Source: a virus. Taken from it: DNA of 33,401 bases. The stretch covers positions 1 to 33,401 of IMG/VR virus record IMGVR_UViG_3300009009_000033, one strand, 5' to 3'. Shown piece after piece: positions 23,771 to 31,695 of this stretch. Both the position numbers and the translations under genes were made by a program. The notes below the pieces were generated by a model that saw nothing but the letters and a program-made list of their open reading frames with translations, did no database searches and was not told the DNA's origin. Each line of letters starts with the position of its first letter. Position 1 is the first letter of the stretch.

Positions 23771-24153
23771 TCGGTCATGTCCTTGACGAAGTGTTCGGCG
23801 GCGGCTTCGGCCGCAGCGGTGACGAACTTGTGAGCCCGGGTGCCCGGGTGGTTAACCTTGCGAGTGGTCACGAGCCGCCCGTCGACTCGGAACACGAGCC
23901 GCGCCGCCGTCCGTGGCACGATCGCGTGCGGCCGCGTCCCCTCCTCGAGATAGTGAGCAGCGGGGCTGTCGTTCGTGATGCGTAGATGAGTGGGTGAAAC
24001 GAGCTGCGCTCGCGTCGCGGCTTTGACGACGTGACCGCCGAAAGATTGGTTCGCGCGCGAGTGTTCCACTGCAACGCGCCCAGACTCCTGGAGCTTTTCG
24101 GCGACCTCGTGACGAAACTCATCCGCGAAGTCACCAAGCTTGGTGGTGGTCAA
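23767..24153 (-). CDS. HK97 gp10-like neck/tail-completion protein
   Basis: This 128-residue protein has the typical gp10-like layout: an N-terminal helix (DFADEFRHEVAEKLQESGRVAVEHSRAN), a central beta sheet with SPTHLRITNDSPAAHYLEEGTRPHAIVPR, and the RTAARLVFRVDGRLVTTRKVNHPGTRAHKFV segment with the HPGT motif. A C-terminal helix ends the protein. These proteins complete the tail terminator or neck that joins head and tail. Its start is TTG 24153, overlapping the previous stop (TTGA); no stronger start is visible. A Shine-Dalgarno sequence is not evident, so coupled initiation is likely. Confidence 0.8.
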   Translation of the reverse strand: MTTTKLGDFADEFRHEVAEKLQESGRVAVEHSRANQSFGGHVVKAATRAQLVSPTHLRITNDSPAAHYLEEGTRPHAIVPRTAARLVFRVDGRLVTTRKVNHPGTRAHKFVTAAAEAAAEHFVKDMTE

Positions 24154-24866
24154 AGGTCGACGGATACTTGGACGAGAGGCGCGATCTCTTCGCCCTGCGG
24201 CCCAAGATTCAGCTCCGCGTCCACGCCGCCAAGCGGCGGGAGCGCCTCGGTGACGTTCGGGTTTTGCGTGACGATCTCGGCGGCGTCGATGCGCACCTGG
24301 AGGGAAGGCAGCCGAATGTCGGTACCGGCGATCACGTGAGGCTTTTGCGCGTCACGAATGAAGAGGCTCGCGTACTTCGCGCGCGACTTCTCACCGTAGA
24401 GACTTTGCCGCCCCGAGTTGTAGTCGGGGTGCCAGCCCTCTTGGAGGACACCGCGGATCGCGTTTTCAACGCCAGTCAGAAACCCGTTCGCTCGAACCCA
24501 TTCTTCAGGACTCAGCTGCGAAAGCATGTAGCGCACCGTGATGGTGCTGAGCTTTGCGCGCCGCCCGTCGAGGTCGAGCACGCGCTCACCGCCGCCAGCG
24601 GACGAAATGCAAAGCGAGGGGTGATCGAACTGCAGAAGGTCATCCCACTCGAGCACGTCGAACGGGACCTTGCTTCTAACGGCCGAGGTGCCGCTGGGAA
24701 ACAGCGCGAGAAACAACGCGCCGCACTCAGCGACGATTGCAGTCTCGATGAGGTCGAGCAGAACGCCCAAGCCCCTGTCGGTGACGACATGCGCGCCGCC
24801 GTCCACGAGCCCCGCGGGATTCGCAGGGAGCTGGTTTGCTCCAACGGTGGTGCCGAGTGTTGCCAT
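24150..24866 (-). CDS. Hypothetical neck/tail-terminator region protein, 238 aa
   Basis: I do not recognise this protein. It is a mixed alpha/beta protein with an N-terminal helix-rich part (GLGVLLDLIETAIVAECGALFLALFPSG), a middle segment (AKLSTITVRYMLSQLSPEEWVRANGFLTG) and a C-terminal beta part (DIRLPSLQVRIDAAEIVTQNPNV, EEIAPLVQVSVDL). The position between the connector genes and the gp10-like gene suggests a neck or tail-terminator role. ATG 24866 is preferred to the TTG three bases upstream. It follows the previous stop (TGA 24870-24872) by three bases. Confidence 0.6.
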   Translation of the reverse strand: MATLGTTVGANQLPANPAGLVDGGAHVVTDRGLGVLLDLIETAIVAECGALFLALFPSGTSAVRSKVPFDVLEWDDLLQFDHPSLCISSAGGGERVLDLDGRRAKLSTITVRYMLSQLSPEEWVRANGFLTGVENAIRGVLQEGWHPDYNSGRQSLYGEKSRAKYASLFIRDAQKPHVIAGTDIRLPSLQVRIDAAEIVTQNPNVTEALPPLGGVDAELNLGPQGEEIAPLVQVSVDL

Positions 24867-24869
24867 CAA

Positions 24870-25307
24870 TCAGGCCCTCTTGAGTGTCAGGTAGTATCCG
24901 AGCGGGTCGCTCGTATCGAGCGAGTAGAGTTCGAAGCGAACAGCGCTCATGCCGGGCCCACTGACGAGGTAGTGGACAGAAGCCGCGCCCGCGCCGCGCA
25001 GTTGGTCAGCAGTGTATCCGCCACCGTTGTGCGATGGCGTGATTGGGCCGAAGCGCACCAATGCGTCTTCTGGGATCCCCAAGCCGGCCGCTTCTTTGCG
25101 CAGCACCTTAAAGGCTGGGTTCTGACCTGCCTCATAGACAGCCAGCGCGGTCGAAGTGCTCGCCGATGTCTTGCCCTTGAAGAACGCGTTTTTGGAAGCG
25201 TCCGAGCCGGTCACAACCGTCACCGTATGCGGGTTCGCGCCAAGCTTCCCCGCAATCGCGTTCAGCTTCGGCATGAGCGGCACTAGGTTTTCGAACAGCG
25301 TCGCCAT
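24870..25307 (-). CDS. Hypothetical connector/head-completion protein, 145 aa
   Basis: This 145-residue protein has no family I can name. It has an N-terminal helix (TLFENLVPLMPKLNAIAGKLG), a strand HTVTVVTGSDASK, then a Gly/Ala/Ser-rich stretch (KNAFFKGKTSASTSTALAVYEAG) and a C-terminal beta part with VHYLVSGPGMSAVRFELYSL and LGYYLTLKRA. The order after capsid and before tail genes points to a head-closure or stopper role. Its ATG overlaps the previous stop (TGATG). Confidence 0.55.
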   Translation of the reverse strand: MATLFENLVPLMPKLNAIAGKLGANPHTVTVVTGSDASKNAFFKGKTSASTSTALAVYEAGQNPAFKVLRKEAAGLGIPEDALVRFGPITPSHNGGGYTADQLRGAGAASVHYLVSGPGMSAVRFELYSLDTSDPLGYYLTLKRA

Positions 25308-25666
25308 CAGGCACCAAAAAACAACGCGCCGGGGCCTCGTTTGGCTCCACTTCCAAACGGAAAGGCTTGCACCTCCACCCCGAGCGCGTTGGCGAGTTTC
25401 TGCACCTGGTTGTTTCCAAGGTGCTCTAGCTCTGCGATGGCCCCCCCAGGGGTGAAAGCCAGGGTGTTCACCTGCGCAATGCCGGCCACGTCCCGCGCGT
25501 AACCAGCAATGCGCGACTCCACATCCGTGATTTCGTCGACGATGGCCAAGACCTCGTCGCTCGCGAGCTGAGACAACCCGTCGAGCCTCGTGTCGAGGCC
25601 AACATACGAAAGCGGCCAGCCCAGGAACTTCAGCACCTGGATTTTGGAGTCAGCGGGGAATGCCAA
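25307..25666 (-). CDS. Hypothetical head-tail connector protein, 119 aa
   Basis: This 119-residue, mostly helical protein includes KIQVLKFLGWPLSYVGLDTRLDGLSQL, VLAIVDEITDVESRIAGYARDVAG and a C-terminal Gly/Pro-rich end (GSGAKRGPGALFFG). A mid-size helical protein directly after the capsid block is the usual pattern for head-tail adaptor (gp6-type) connectors. The start is TTG 25666; no ATG with a good ribosome site is visible nearby, and the gene begins right after the previous stop. The function is inferred from place only. Confidence 0.55.
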   Translation of the reverse strand: MAFPADSKIQVLKFLGWPLSYVGLDTRLDGLSQLASDEVLAIVDEITDVESRIAGYARDVAGIAQVNTLAFTPGGAIAELEHLGNNQVQKLANALGVEVQAFPFGSGAKRGPGALFFGA

Positions 25667-25669
25667 GTG

Positions 25670-25999
25670 TTACGACTTCGCGGTGGAAGCGTCCTGGATC
25701 TTCTTGATCAGGATCGCTTTGGTGTCTTCGTCTGCGACGACCAAGCTCAGCTCCTTCGCCTTCGCGAGCAGCTCTTCCTTGTTCATCCGATCCAGTGGCT
25801 TCTCGTCGCTGGACTGCTCGACTTCAGAAGGCGGTTTCAAGGGGTAGCCGCGTTCTTTGACGTACTCGACGAGACTCGCGGGAATCTCGAGCTCTTTGCC
25901 CGGCTCGGCCGTGTGCGTTTGCTTGTTCAAGTAGACACACACGGCCTCCTTCGCGATGTTCACGAAGGTGACGGTCCGATCCTTAGATGAGGATGTCAT
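25670..25999 (-). CDS. Small capsid-region protein with Rho-N/HeH-like C-terminus
   Basis: This ~109-residue protein has a beta-rich N-terminal part (RTVTFVNIAKEAVCVYLNKQTHTAEPG) and a Lys/Glu-rich C-terminal helical unit MNKEELLAKAKELSLVVADEDTKAILIKKIQDA. That unit looks like the helix-extended-loop-helix (Rho-N/HeH/SAP-type) fold seen in several phage capsid-adjacent proteins. ATG 25999 is preferred over GTG 26008; both overlap the capsid stop. It is probably a head-completion or decoration protein. Nothing more can be claimed. Confidence 0.6.
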   Translation of the reverse strand: MTSSSKDRTVTFVNIAKEAVCVYLNKQTHTAEPGKELEIPASLVEYVKERGYPLKPPSEVEQSSDEKPLDRMNKEELLAKAKELSLVVADEDTKAILIKKIQDASTAKS

Positions 26000-27002
26000 T
26001 GAGGACACCGCCCTTCTTCGGGTTGGGGTTCACCAGCTGCAGCATGGTGCGGAGCACCCACTTGCTGGCGTGAGCACCGGTCGAATCTACGACCAGCTGA
26101 ATGCCGTAAGGCAGACCGCTCAGAATCACCTTGGACTCGTCGGTCGGGTAGGGCAGCACTTGCCAGTGGAGCCCGCGCTTTGGCGACGACCAGTCGATAT
26201 ACGCCGCGCTAATCGAGCACTTAGTCGACGTGTCGCTCGGATGAGCATAGGCCGCCTGCGGCGCTTCGATGAAGTTGAGCCCGTCGAACACAACGCGCGG
26301 TTGCACGCCGCCAAGCATGGCTTGGCTCGTGTAGTTCACTTGACTCTCGTAGAGGTCAATCACCCGGTTTACGCCAGTCGCGTGCGTGAAGAAGACCAGC
26401 TCCTCTTTCAACACTTCACTGCGCTCCACAACTGCGGCCACGAAGTCGCGCAAGCGCTTTTTCGTGAGCGCAGCGGCTGTGCCGGGCGTGGTTGTGTTCG
26501 CGCTCATAACCAACGCGGCGAAGTCGGTTACCGATGCTTGGTTGATGCCTGCATAGGAGCCGGTCGCGTCGTTGGACATGTGCAAACCAGCGATCTGGTT
26601 CGCGCCGCCCGCACCCTGAAACATTTCGCTCTGAATCTTCGCCAGGAAGTCGCGAATACCTTCCCCGAGTGCCTCACCCTTGAGGTCCTGGATACCATCG
26701 GGGTTTCCAAAGCGGGCGCGTGCGATAGCCTCGTCGGTCAGCTCGATTGGGTGATCCATACGGCCCCAATCGAGCTTTGCCCGGATGTACGTGCGGGCCG
26801 TGCCAGCAGCAAAGTCGGCACCTTCCCCGTGGTAACGAACAGTCCCGGTGCTCGTATCGATGTTCCACGCGGGACCCGACGGATCGTCAGGCCCGACCAC
26901 GGGTACACCAGCAAGAGCGGGAACCTTCTTGTTCGCCGTGCGCTGAATTACTGGTGCGATCTTTAGCCCTTGTTGAAGGGCAGCTGAAGCTGTTGCGGCC
27001 AT
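25983..27002 (-). CDS. Major capsid protein
   Basis: This 339-residue protein has a capsid-like profile: N-terminal arm ALQQGLKIAPVIQRTANKKVPALAG, then TVRYHGEGADFAAGTARTYIRAKLDWGRMDHPIELTDEAIARARFG, QDLKGEALGEGIRDFLAKIQSEMFQ (a spine-type helix), and TKKRLRDFVAAVVERSEVLKEELVFFTHATGVNRVIDLYESQVNYTSQ. The C-terminal domain ends VLRTMLQLVNPNPKKGGVLNDILI. An HK97-like fold is expected but not proven from sequence. It follows a scaffold gene and has a strong ribosome site, AAGGAG eight bases before ATG, fitting the most abundant late product. Confidence 0.85.
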   Translation of the reverse strand: MAATASAALQQGLKIAPVIQRTANKKVPALAGVPVVGPDDPSGPAWNIDTSTGTVRYHGEGADFAAGTARTYIRAKLDWGRMDHPIELTDEAIARARFGNPDGIQDLKGEALGEGIRDFLAKIQSEMFQGAGGANQIAGLHMSNDATGSYAGINQASVTDFAALVMSANTTTPGTAAALTKKRLRDFVAAVVERSEVLKEELVFFTHATGVNRVIDLYESQVNYTSQAMLGGVQPRVVFDGLNFIEAPQAAYAHPSDTSTKCSISAAYIDWSSPKRGLHWQVLPYPTDESKVILSGLPYGIQLVVDSTGAHASKWVLRTMLQLVNPNPKKGGVLNDILI

Positions 27003-27027
27003 GAGGCTCTCCTTGTTGTGTTAAATC

Positions 27028-27648
27028 TTACAGTTGAATGCCGGCCCCTTTGATGGCCGATGCAATCTCGTTCGTTTGCGTGTTACCTTCGCCAGTGAAC
27101 ACATGTGGTTGCACGGGCGTTTGGACCTGCGACGCTGGGGCAGGGCGGTAACCCTTGTGGACATCGAGCGCGATCCACTTCTCGAATGCCTCGCCCACGG
27201 CCGCGTAGTGTTTGCCGTCGACCAAAAAGGTCGCGGTTTCCTTTTCGACGTCTAGCGTCGCGGTCGAAAGGAACTTGTCCTTGATCAAATCCTCGACGCC
27301 GGTCGCAAGCTTTCCGGTGCTCACCTTGTCGAGCTCACTGCGCAATGCAGCGCGTACAGCCTTTTCAGAGGAGCCCCGCAGGCGTTCCTCGAGCACTTTG
27401 ATCCGCTCTTGAGAAGCAAGCTCAGAGGGGCTGGGATCCTGATCGTTGGGGGCCTTTTTCTCCTCGGGCTTCTTCTCTTCCTTCGGTGGGACGAACTTCT
27501 TCGTCAGGTCCGTCAGCTTTCCGTCGAACTTGGTATCCAGCTCAACGAAACGCTTCTCTACGCGCTTGTCGAACTCATCCAGCAGACCCGCTAGGTCGTT
27601 GGCGGTTATTGGCTTGCTTTCCTTGGGGTCCTTGTTTTCCGCTGACAT
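27028..27648 (-). CDS. Capsid scaffold-like protein
   Basis: This 206-residue protein is charged and helical, as scaffolds are: LLDEFDKRVEKRFVELDTKFDGKLTDLTKKF, a Lys/Glu/Pro-rich linker (PPKEEKKPEEKKAPNDQDP), then ASQERIKVLEERLRGSSEKAVRAALRSELDK. The C-terminal part (VFTGEGNTQTNEIASAIKGAGIQL) is less charged and may dock on the capsid. Portal, scaffold, capsid is the standard order. GGAG lies 10 bases upstream of ATG 27648. The gene starts 74 bases inside the end of the portal gene in another frame, longer than the usual 4-base overlaps here. Confidence 0.8.
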   Translation of the reverse strand: MSAENKDPKESKPITANDLAGLLDEFDKRVEKRFVELDTKFDGKLTDLTKKFVPPKEEKKPEEKKAPNDQDPSPSELASQERIKVLEERLRGSSEKAVRAALRSELDKVSTGKLATGVEDLIKDKFLSTATLDVEKETATFLVDGKHYAAVGEAFEKWIALDVHKGYRPAPASQVQTPVQPHVFTGEGNTQTNEIASAIKGAGIQL

Positions 27649-29095
27649 CTGGCTTCTTCTCCGGTTGCTCTTTCGGCTTGATCTCGACCTTCATGAGGTC
27701 GTCTCGAATCTTCTGCTTTAGCTCCTCCGACGCTTCTGGAAGCGCCTGCGCGATTAGGCGAGCCATGAGTTCGCGCTGCGACGTCTCACCAAAATTGGCC
27801 AGCGCCGAATAGTCGATACTGGCGAGCGTTAGAGCGATCTCGGACAGCTCTTGCAGGTCCCAATCGTCGAGTTTCTCGAATCCCTCGACGTCGAATCCGT
27901 CGGTCTTGTCGCCTCGAGCGATAGCTACGAGCTCCAAAAGACGTTTCGCGTGGTCGCGAATCAAGGCGCCGTAACTTTTGAGGGAAATGTGACCGGTTTG
28001 GGTGTCTTGAGACTTCGCTGATGCGCTACGCCATGGCTTGTTGCGCTCGGAATCGACCAAGAAGTCGAGGTTCGCGGTGCGAAACACCTTTGACTCCGTA
28101 TCCTTGAGTTCCTCGACGAGACTCTCTCGCGACTCAGAGGGAGGAACGAGAAAGTCGATCTCGTCTTTGACGCCGATTCGGATCCCGTGATCGCCCAACT
28201 CGGGCTTGGCCGCGGTGTCTTCCGTCTTTTGGACGATGACAGGAAACGCTGTCTTGTTGTTGTGGTAGCTTAATGCAGTTCTGGAGCGGTAGTTGGCCAC
28301 GCAAGGCGACCGCAGTTGCGCACCGAGCCAAATACCGTCATGAAGCAGCCACAGCTCAACAGGGACGCGGCCAGTAGTGTTCTGAACAGCCTTGCTGGGC
28401 GCAAGGTCGTTCTGACCAGGCACCGCCCCGCCTCGGTCGACGTGAACTTCATAGTATTCGGTCTGTGTGCGGGTGTGAACCCAGTAGCGCTCGACGCGGC
28501 GCTCTCCGTCGTCACCAGGGTTGGCTCTGGGGTACTCGGTATTACCAAGAATGATCCATAGCAGTTGACCTCGGTCGTCGAGTTCGAAGTCAAAGATCTC
28601 GCGCGCGCCGAAACGTCGGACCGTTACTTCACGAGCGCCCATCGCATCGGCCTCTGCCTCATTGCGAGGCGTCCGCGGGACTTCGCGGCGCTCGATAACG
28701 GTCGCCACCATCCCTCCCACGAGAAGCTCGACCAGCGAAAGCTGCAGGTAGTCATGGAGCTTGGTGCCGTTGCCGTCACAGTCATCCTTGAACCGCTGAT
28801 AGAAACCGTCCTCCGCAGGGGTCTTAAAGATGAGCGGAAAGCCAAAGAGAAACGACGAGTAGTAGTTCACCACCGTCGCAAACAAATTCACGTAGCTGAC
28901 GCGCGAAACGCTCAGTACAGTTTGGTAGGTGCGTTCGCTCATCAAGTCAGGCTTCGGCATGAAGCGACTCAAGCGATCCTCGAGCTCTTCGCCGCCCTTG
29001 TACAGCGCCTCGCAGTCGACAACGAGTTCGTGTCGGTATGTGCGCTGCACACCGGAGCGTTGCTCGCGGCGGCGGCGTAACAAGTCGTACTTCAC
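27575..29095 (-). CDS. Portal protein
   Basis: This 506-residue protein has the portal profile: an N-terminal helical region (RTYRHELVVDCEALYKGGEELEDRLSRFM, RTYQTVLSVSRVSYVNLFATVVNYYSSFLFGFPLIFK), the stem/wing part (HDYLQLSLVELLVGGMVATVIERREV, IFDFELDDRGQLLWIILGNTEYP) and a clip-like middle. The helical end is LLELVAIARGDKTDGFDVEGFEKLDDW. The C-terminal ~40 residues are Lys/Gln/Pro-rich and disordered. It should form the dodecameric ring through which DNA enters. The start is GTG 29095, next to the previous stop. The scaffold gene starts inside its final 74 bases. It resembles SPP1-type portals more than Mu gp29 to my eye. Confidence 0.82.
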   Translation of the reverse strand: MKYDLLRRRREQRSGVQRTYRHELVVDCEALYKGGEELEDRLSRFMPKPDLMSERTYQTVLSVSRVSYVNLFATVVNYYSSFLFGFPLIFKTPAEDGFYQRFKDDCDGNGTKLHDYLQLSLVELLVGGMVATVIERREVPRTPRNEAEADAMGAREVTVRRFGAREIFDFELDDRGQLLWIILGNTEYPRANPGDDGERRVERYWVHTRTQTEYYEVHVDRGGAVPGQNDLAPSKAVQNTTGRVPVELWLLHDGIWLGAQLRSPCVANYRSRTALSYHNNKTAFPVIVQKTEDTAAKPELGDHGIRIGVKDEIDFLVPPSESRESLVEELKDTESKVFRTANLDFLVDSERNKPWRSASAKSQDTQTGHISLKSYGALIRDHAKRLLELVAIARGDKTDGFDVEGFEKLDDWDLQELSEIALTLASIDYSALANFGETSQRELMARLIAQALPEASEELKQKIRDDLMKVEIKPKEQPEKKPDVSGKQGPQGKQANNRQRPSGSAG

Positions 29096-29608
29096 TTACA
29101 GGAAGTTGCTCCACATCGCGAGACTGACGCCCACGAGATTGTTCGACAGTGCGCCAGCGGCGGCAAGGTTGCGCACCGAGACTTCGACGACGTTCGCCTC
29201 CATCACGCGGGCGATTGGGTAGAGAATGCCATCCTCGTACTGGCACGAAATCATCACCAGGCCGAGGTTGGTCGGCACGCTGCGCCCGGCTTGGTCGGTC
29301 ACGCTCGTGGGGAAACGCAAGTTGTAGACGCCGGTCCCAACGACCTCGACGGTCACCTCGATTTCGGCGCCCTGCGTCTTTACATAGTCGACGAGGTTTA
29401 CCCCTTCGCCGAGCGACGCCTGCAAAATGCAAAACGGCGACGTGCGCGCAACCTGAGCGGTGGCAAACGCGAGCGAGTTGTACTCTTGGGAGTCGACGTC
29501 AGTGTCGCGGTTCACGACAGGCTGGTCGGCGTAGTTCTTGCGCGTGAGACGCCCGCCAAGGTCGTCCCATGTCGGAAGCTTTGCCCAGAGGGATTGGATC
29601 AGGTTCAT
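29096..29608 (-). CDS. Virion-like protein, paralogue of the gene at 12698-13207
   Basis: This 170-residue protein of unknown family shares a full-length resemblance with the 169-residue product in the baseplate region: DLGG-x-LT-x-KNYADQPVVN-x2-TDVD near residue 17, then RTSPF, ASLGEG, GTGVYNLRFP, and a C-terminal ANVVEVSVRN followed by NLVGVSLAMW. It is beta-rich with no enzyme motif. It sits between TerL/tRNA and portal, a place where head-completion genes are not normally found. Two copies in one virion operon suggest a decoration or shared structural module that duplicated. No strong ribosome site is visible before ATG 29608, which lies 13 bases after the tRNA. Confidence 0.7.
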   Translation of the reverse strand: MNLIQSLWAKLPTWDDLGGRLTRKNYADQPVVNRDTDVDSQEYNSLAFATAQVARTSPFCILQASLGEGVNLVDYVKTQGAEIEVTVEVVGTGVYNLRFPTSVTDQAGRSVPTNLGLVMISCQYEDGILYPIARVMEANVVEVSVRNLAAAGALSNNLVGVSLAMWSNFL

Positions 29609-29621
29609 GTGTTGACCAAAG

Positions 29622-29693
29622 GGACGAGTGTTGGGTTCGAACCAACGACCTCCGGTTTATGAGACCGGCAAGCTACCACTGCTCCAACTCGTC
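29622..29693 (-). tRNA. tRNA-Met(CAT), elongator-type or tRNA-Ile2
   Basis: A complete cloverleaf can be folded by hand: acceptor GACGAGT with ACTCGTC, D stem GAGC/GCTT (one G-T pair) with a 7-base loop, anticodon stem CCGGT/ACCGG with loop CTCATAA, a 5-base variable loop, and T stem GTTGG/CCAAC with loop TTCGAAC. The anticodon is CAT. The GC-run anticodon stem and the unpaired first base typical of initiator tRNA are absent, so it is elongator Met, or Ile2 if lysidine-modified. CCA is not encoded. Its first base is also the last base of the TerL stop codon. It would be excised from the late mRNA. Confidence 0.93.
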
Positions 29694-31153
29694 TAAAAAC
29701 CGAGCCACGTCTCTTGTGGCTGCCATTGTTGCACCTTGCCCCCTTCGAGATAGGTGATGCCCCACACAAGCGCGTCCGCCCTGTTCGGCGACTTGCGCAC
29801 GTCGGGGGTAAACGTGACGAGCTCGCCCTCAAGCTCGCCAAGCTTGTGATTGTGTCGCACGCGGCGCTGCTCGTAGACACCGACGACAGGTTCGGCGCGA
29901 ACGGCTTTGCCGCGGGTTGCGACGACGGGCTTCACCACAACCGTTGAGTCGTGGTTGTTGATGACCGTCGTGATCCAGTCGCACCCGTTGTTGACCTCGG
30001 CGACGACCGCGTTGGCCTGGTACTCGTGATAGACGTCCGAGAGCACTTTCGCCGCTTGGTTGGGCGAATACTTGTCGCTCTTATCAGCGAGCACCCAATA
30101 GTGATTGAGCTTGTTGCCGGTCGCCGGGTGAGGCTCTTTGCGGGAGCCAATGACGATGATTCCGTGCTCGTCGGCTGAGACCTTGCCGCTGCCGGCGGGG
30201 TCATAGGCAACAACGATGCTTTCGAACGATTCGAGCGGCGGAGCGTCGCGGAAGCGAAACTTGAAGTCGCCATCGTCGTAGAACATCGACTCGGTGAAGA
30301 GTGAACCGATGTCCTCCAGGATCTCGGCCCAAATTTCTTCCTCGGCGCGCCGCTTTCCCTCTTCCTCGAGCAGGTTGTCGATATAGCCGAGCGAGAGGTT
30401 TTCGAGGTTCGCGTATGCGTTCGTCGTCGTGTAGTGCGTGCCACGGCGCTTGATGAGCGCTCGCATGGTCGCGTTCGCCTTCCCCGACACGAGCGGGGTC
30501 GTCGAAATGTAAATCTGGGAGAGACCGCGGCGAACGGCATACTCGATTTGCTTGTACGCTTCTTCGGGGTCCTCGTAGACGCAGAACTCATCGAGCCAGG
30601 CGCCCGAGAGGTTGTAACCGCGGACGTTCTCCGCGACCGTCGTGGCCGCGTCGGAGTAAATCACCGAGCCGTTGGAGCAAGTGATCTTGCCCATCCGCTT
30701 GTCGATTGACCCGCGGTCACTGAGCGACTCACCCCGCTCGCGCAAAAGGTCGATGAGGGGAAGAACCTGCTTGTTGAGCGTCTCCGTCGCCGTCTTGCCG
30801 ACCACGAGGTATTCGCCCGGGTGGTCAAGGACAGCGTCAGCCGTCCAATTGAGCCCTGATTGGCTCTTGCCCGTGCCGCGGCCGGCGCAGTTGATCCAAA
30901 CCTTCCAACGCTGGCGCGGCGGAAGCTGGTCTAGGCGAGCGCGGTACTTCCACTCCCGCAAGAGCGCGAGAATGGCCTGGGGCGGCAGTCGTGAGACCCA
31001 CGCGCGGCGCTCTTCCACCGGGAGCTTCAGCAGCAAGGAACGCAGCTTGTTGAGCGTCGAGAGGTTCCGGTATCGGTAGCTCTCCAACACCTTGCGCTGC
31101 TTGTGAGCCGGGAGCGATTGAATGCGCTCGGCTAGGTCGGCGATATCAAGCAT
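29693..31153 (-). CDS. terL: Terminase large subunit
   Basis: This 486-residue protein is the packaging motor. The ATPase half has Walker A GRGTGKS at residues 91-97 and Walker B GAWLDEF with D188 and E189, followed by coupling motif-like IYISTTP. The nuclease half is RNase H-like with D318 in VVAYDPAGSGK, E386 in VVAEVNNG and D460 in PNRADALVW. It cuts concatemers and drives DNA into the prohead through the portal. It overlaps TerS by eight bases. Its stop codon (TAG) shares its last base with the tRNA, a very tight junction. The first ~80 residues are a helical extension before the ATPase core. Confidence 0.93.
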   Translation of the reverse strand: MLDIADLAERIQSLPAHKQRKVLESYRYRNLSTLNKLRSLLLKLPVEERRAWVSRLPPQAILALLREWKYRARLDQLPPRQRWKVWINCAGRGTGKSQSGLNWTADAVLDHPGEYLVVGKTATETLNKQVLPLIDLLRERGESLSDRGSIDKRMGKITCSNGSVIYSDAATTVAENVRGYNLSGAWLDEFCVYEDPEEAYKQIEYAVRRGLSQIYISTTPLVSGKANATMRALIKRRGTHYTTTNAYANLENLSLGYIDNLLEEEGKRRAEEEIWAEILEDIGSLFTESMFYDDGDFKFRFRDAPPLESFESIVVAYDPAGSGKVSADEHGIIVIGSRKEPHPATGNKLNHYWVLADKSDKYSPNQAAKVLSDVYHEYQANAVVAEVNNGCDWITTVINNHDSTVVVKPVVATRGKAVRAEPVVGVYEQRRVRHNHKLGELEGELVTFTPDVRKSPNRADALVWGITYLEGGKVQQWQPQETWLGF

Positions 31154-31694
31154 CGAGCAGCTTGTCGGCTAACGTTTCGGCCCCGACTCGCACCTCGAGC
31201 TCGGCAAGAATGCTGTCGATGGCCGTTTGCACCTCTTTCGAGTTCAACTCGGCCGCCTTGTCGTCGCGGTAAGTCCGTTGGGCCGTGAGTTGGTCCTGCT
31301 TGTTGAACGCAGAGACGTACTCTTTCAGTCGGTCTTCCACCTCATTGAGGCGGTTGAGGATCGGCCGTTGCTCGTCCTTCGGAGTATTGATCAGCTCCTT
31401 CCGGAGCGACGCTTGTTCCCGGCGAAGGTCCTGAATCGTCAGGGTGACGACCTCGACCACCTCACCGCGATTCATCGCGATGGCGGCTCTTGCCGATGCC
31501 ATCTGCTCGGCTTCGAGCTCTTCGCGAATCTCCCGCCACTCGGCGCGCTGGATGATGCTCGTGTGCGAGATCATCACCCCGAAGTTCTGGAGGGCCCAAG
31601 CCGCGGCTTGGCGGGCGCTGCCACCGTTCCGAACGTACGTCCACAGGTCCGCCCATTGCTCGGGGGTGAGCCTGCTCGAGGTCTCCTTCGCCAT
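31146..31694 (-). CDS. terS: Terminase small subunit-like protein
   Basis: This 182-residue protein lies directly upstream of TerL, as TerS does. An N-terminal HTH-type region is visible, LTPEQWADLWTYVRNGGSARQAAAWALQNFGVMISHTSIIQ. It is followed by a coiled coil (EELEAEQMASARAAI, then LRREQASLRKELIN and LNEVEDRLKEYVSAFNKQDQL), which matches DNA-recognition and oligomerisation parts. It should choose the packaging start and recruit TerL. The ATG follows the micro-ORF at 31696-31794; no strong ribosome site is visible and translation may be coupled. The eight-base overlap with TerL fits this pair. Confidence 0.85.
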   Translation of the reverse strand: MAKETSSRLTPEQWADLWTYVRNGGSARQAAAWALQNFGVMISHTSIIQRAEWREIREELEAEQMASARAAIAMNRGEVVEVVTLTIQDLRREQASLRKELINTPKDEQRPILNRLNEVEDRLKEYVSAFNKQDQLTAQRTYRDDKAAELNSKEVQTAIDSILAELEVRVGAETLADKLLDA

Positions 31695-31695
31695 G

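Noticed and set aside
24168-26966. Long + strand frames (up to ~370 codons) across the head and neck genes
   Set aside because: They mirror the codon structure of the minus-strand late genes, are rich in Arg and Val, and run against all coupling signals.
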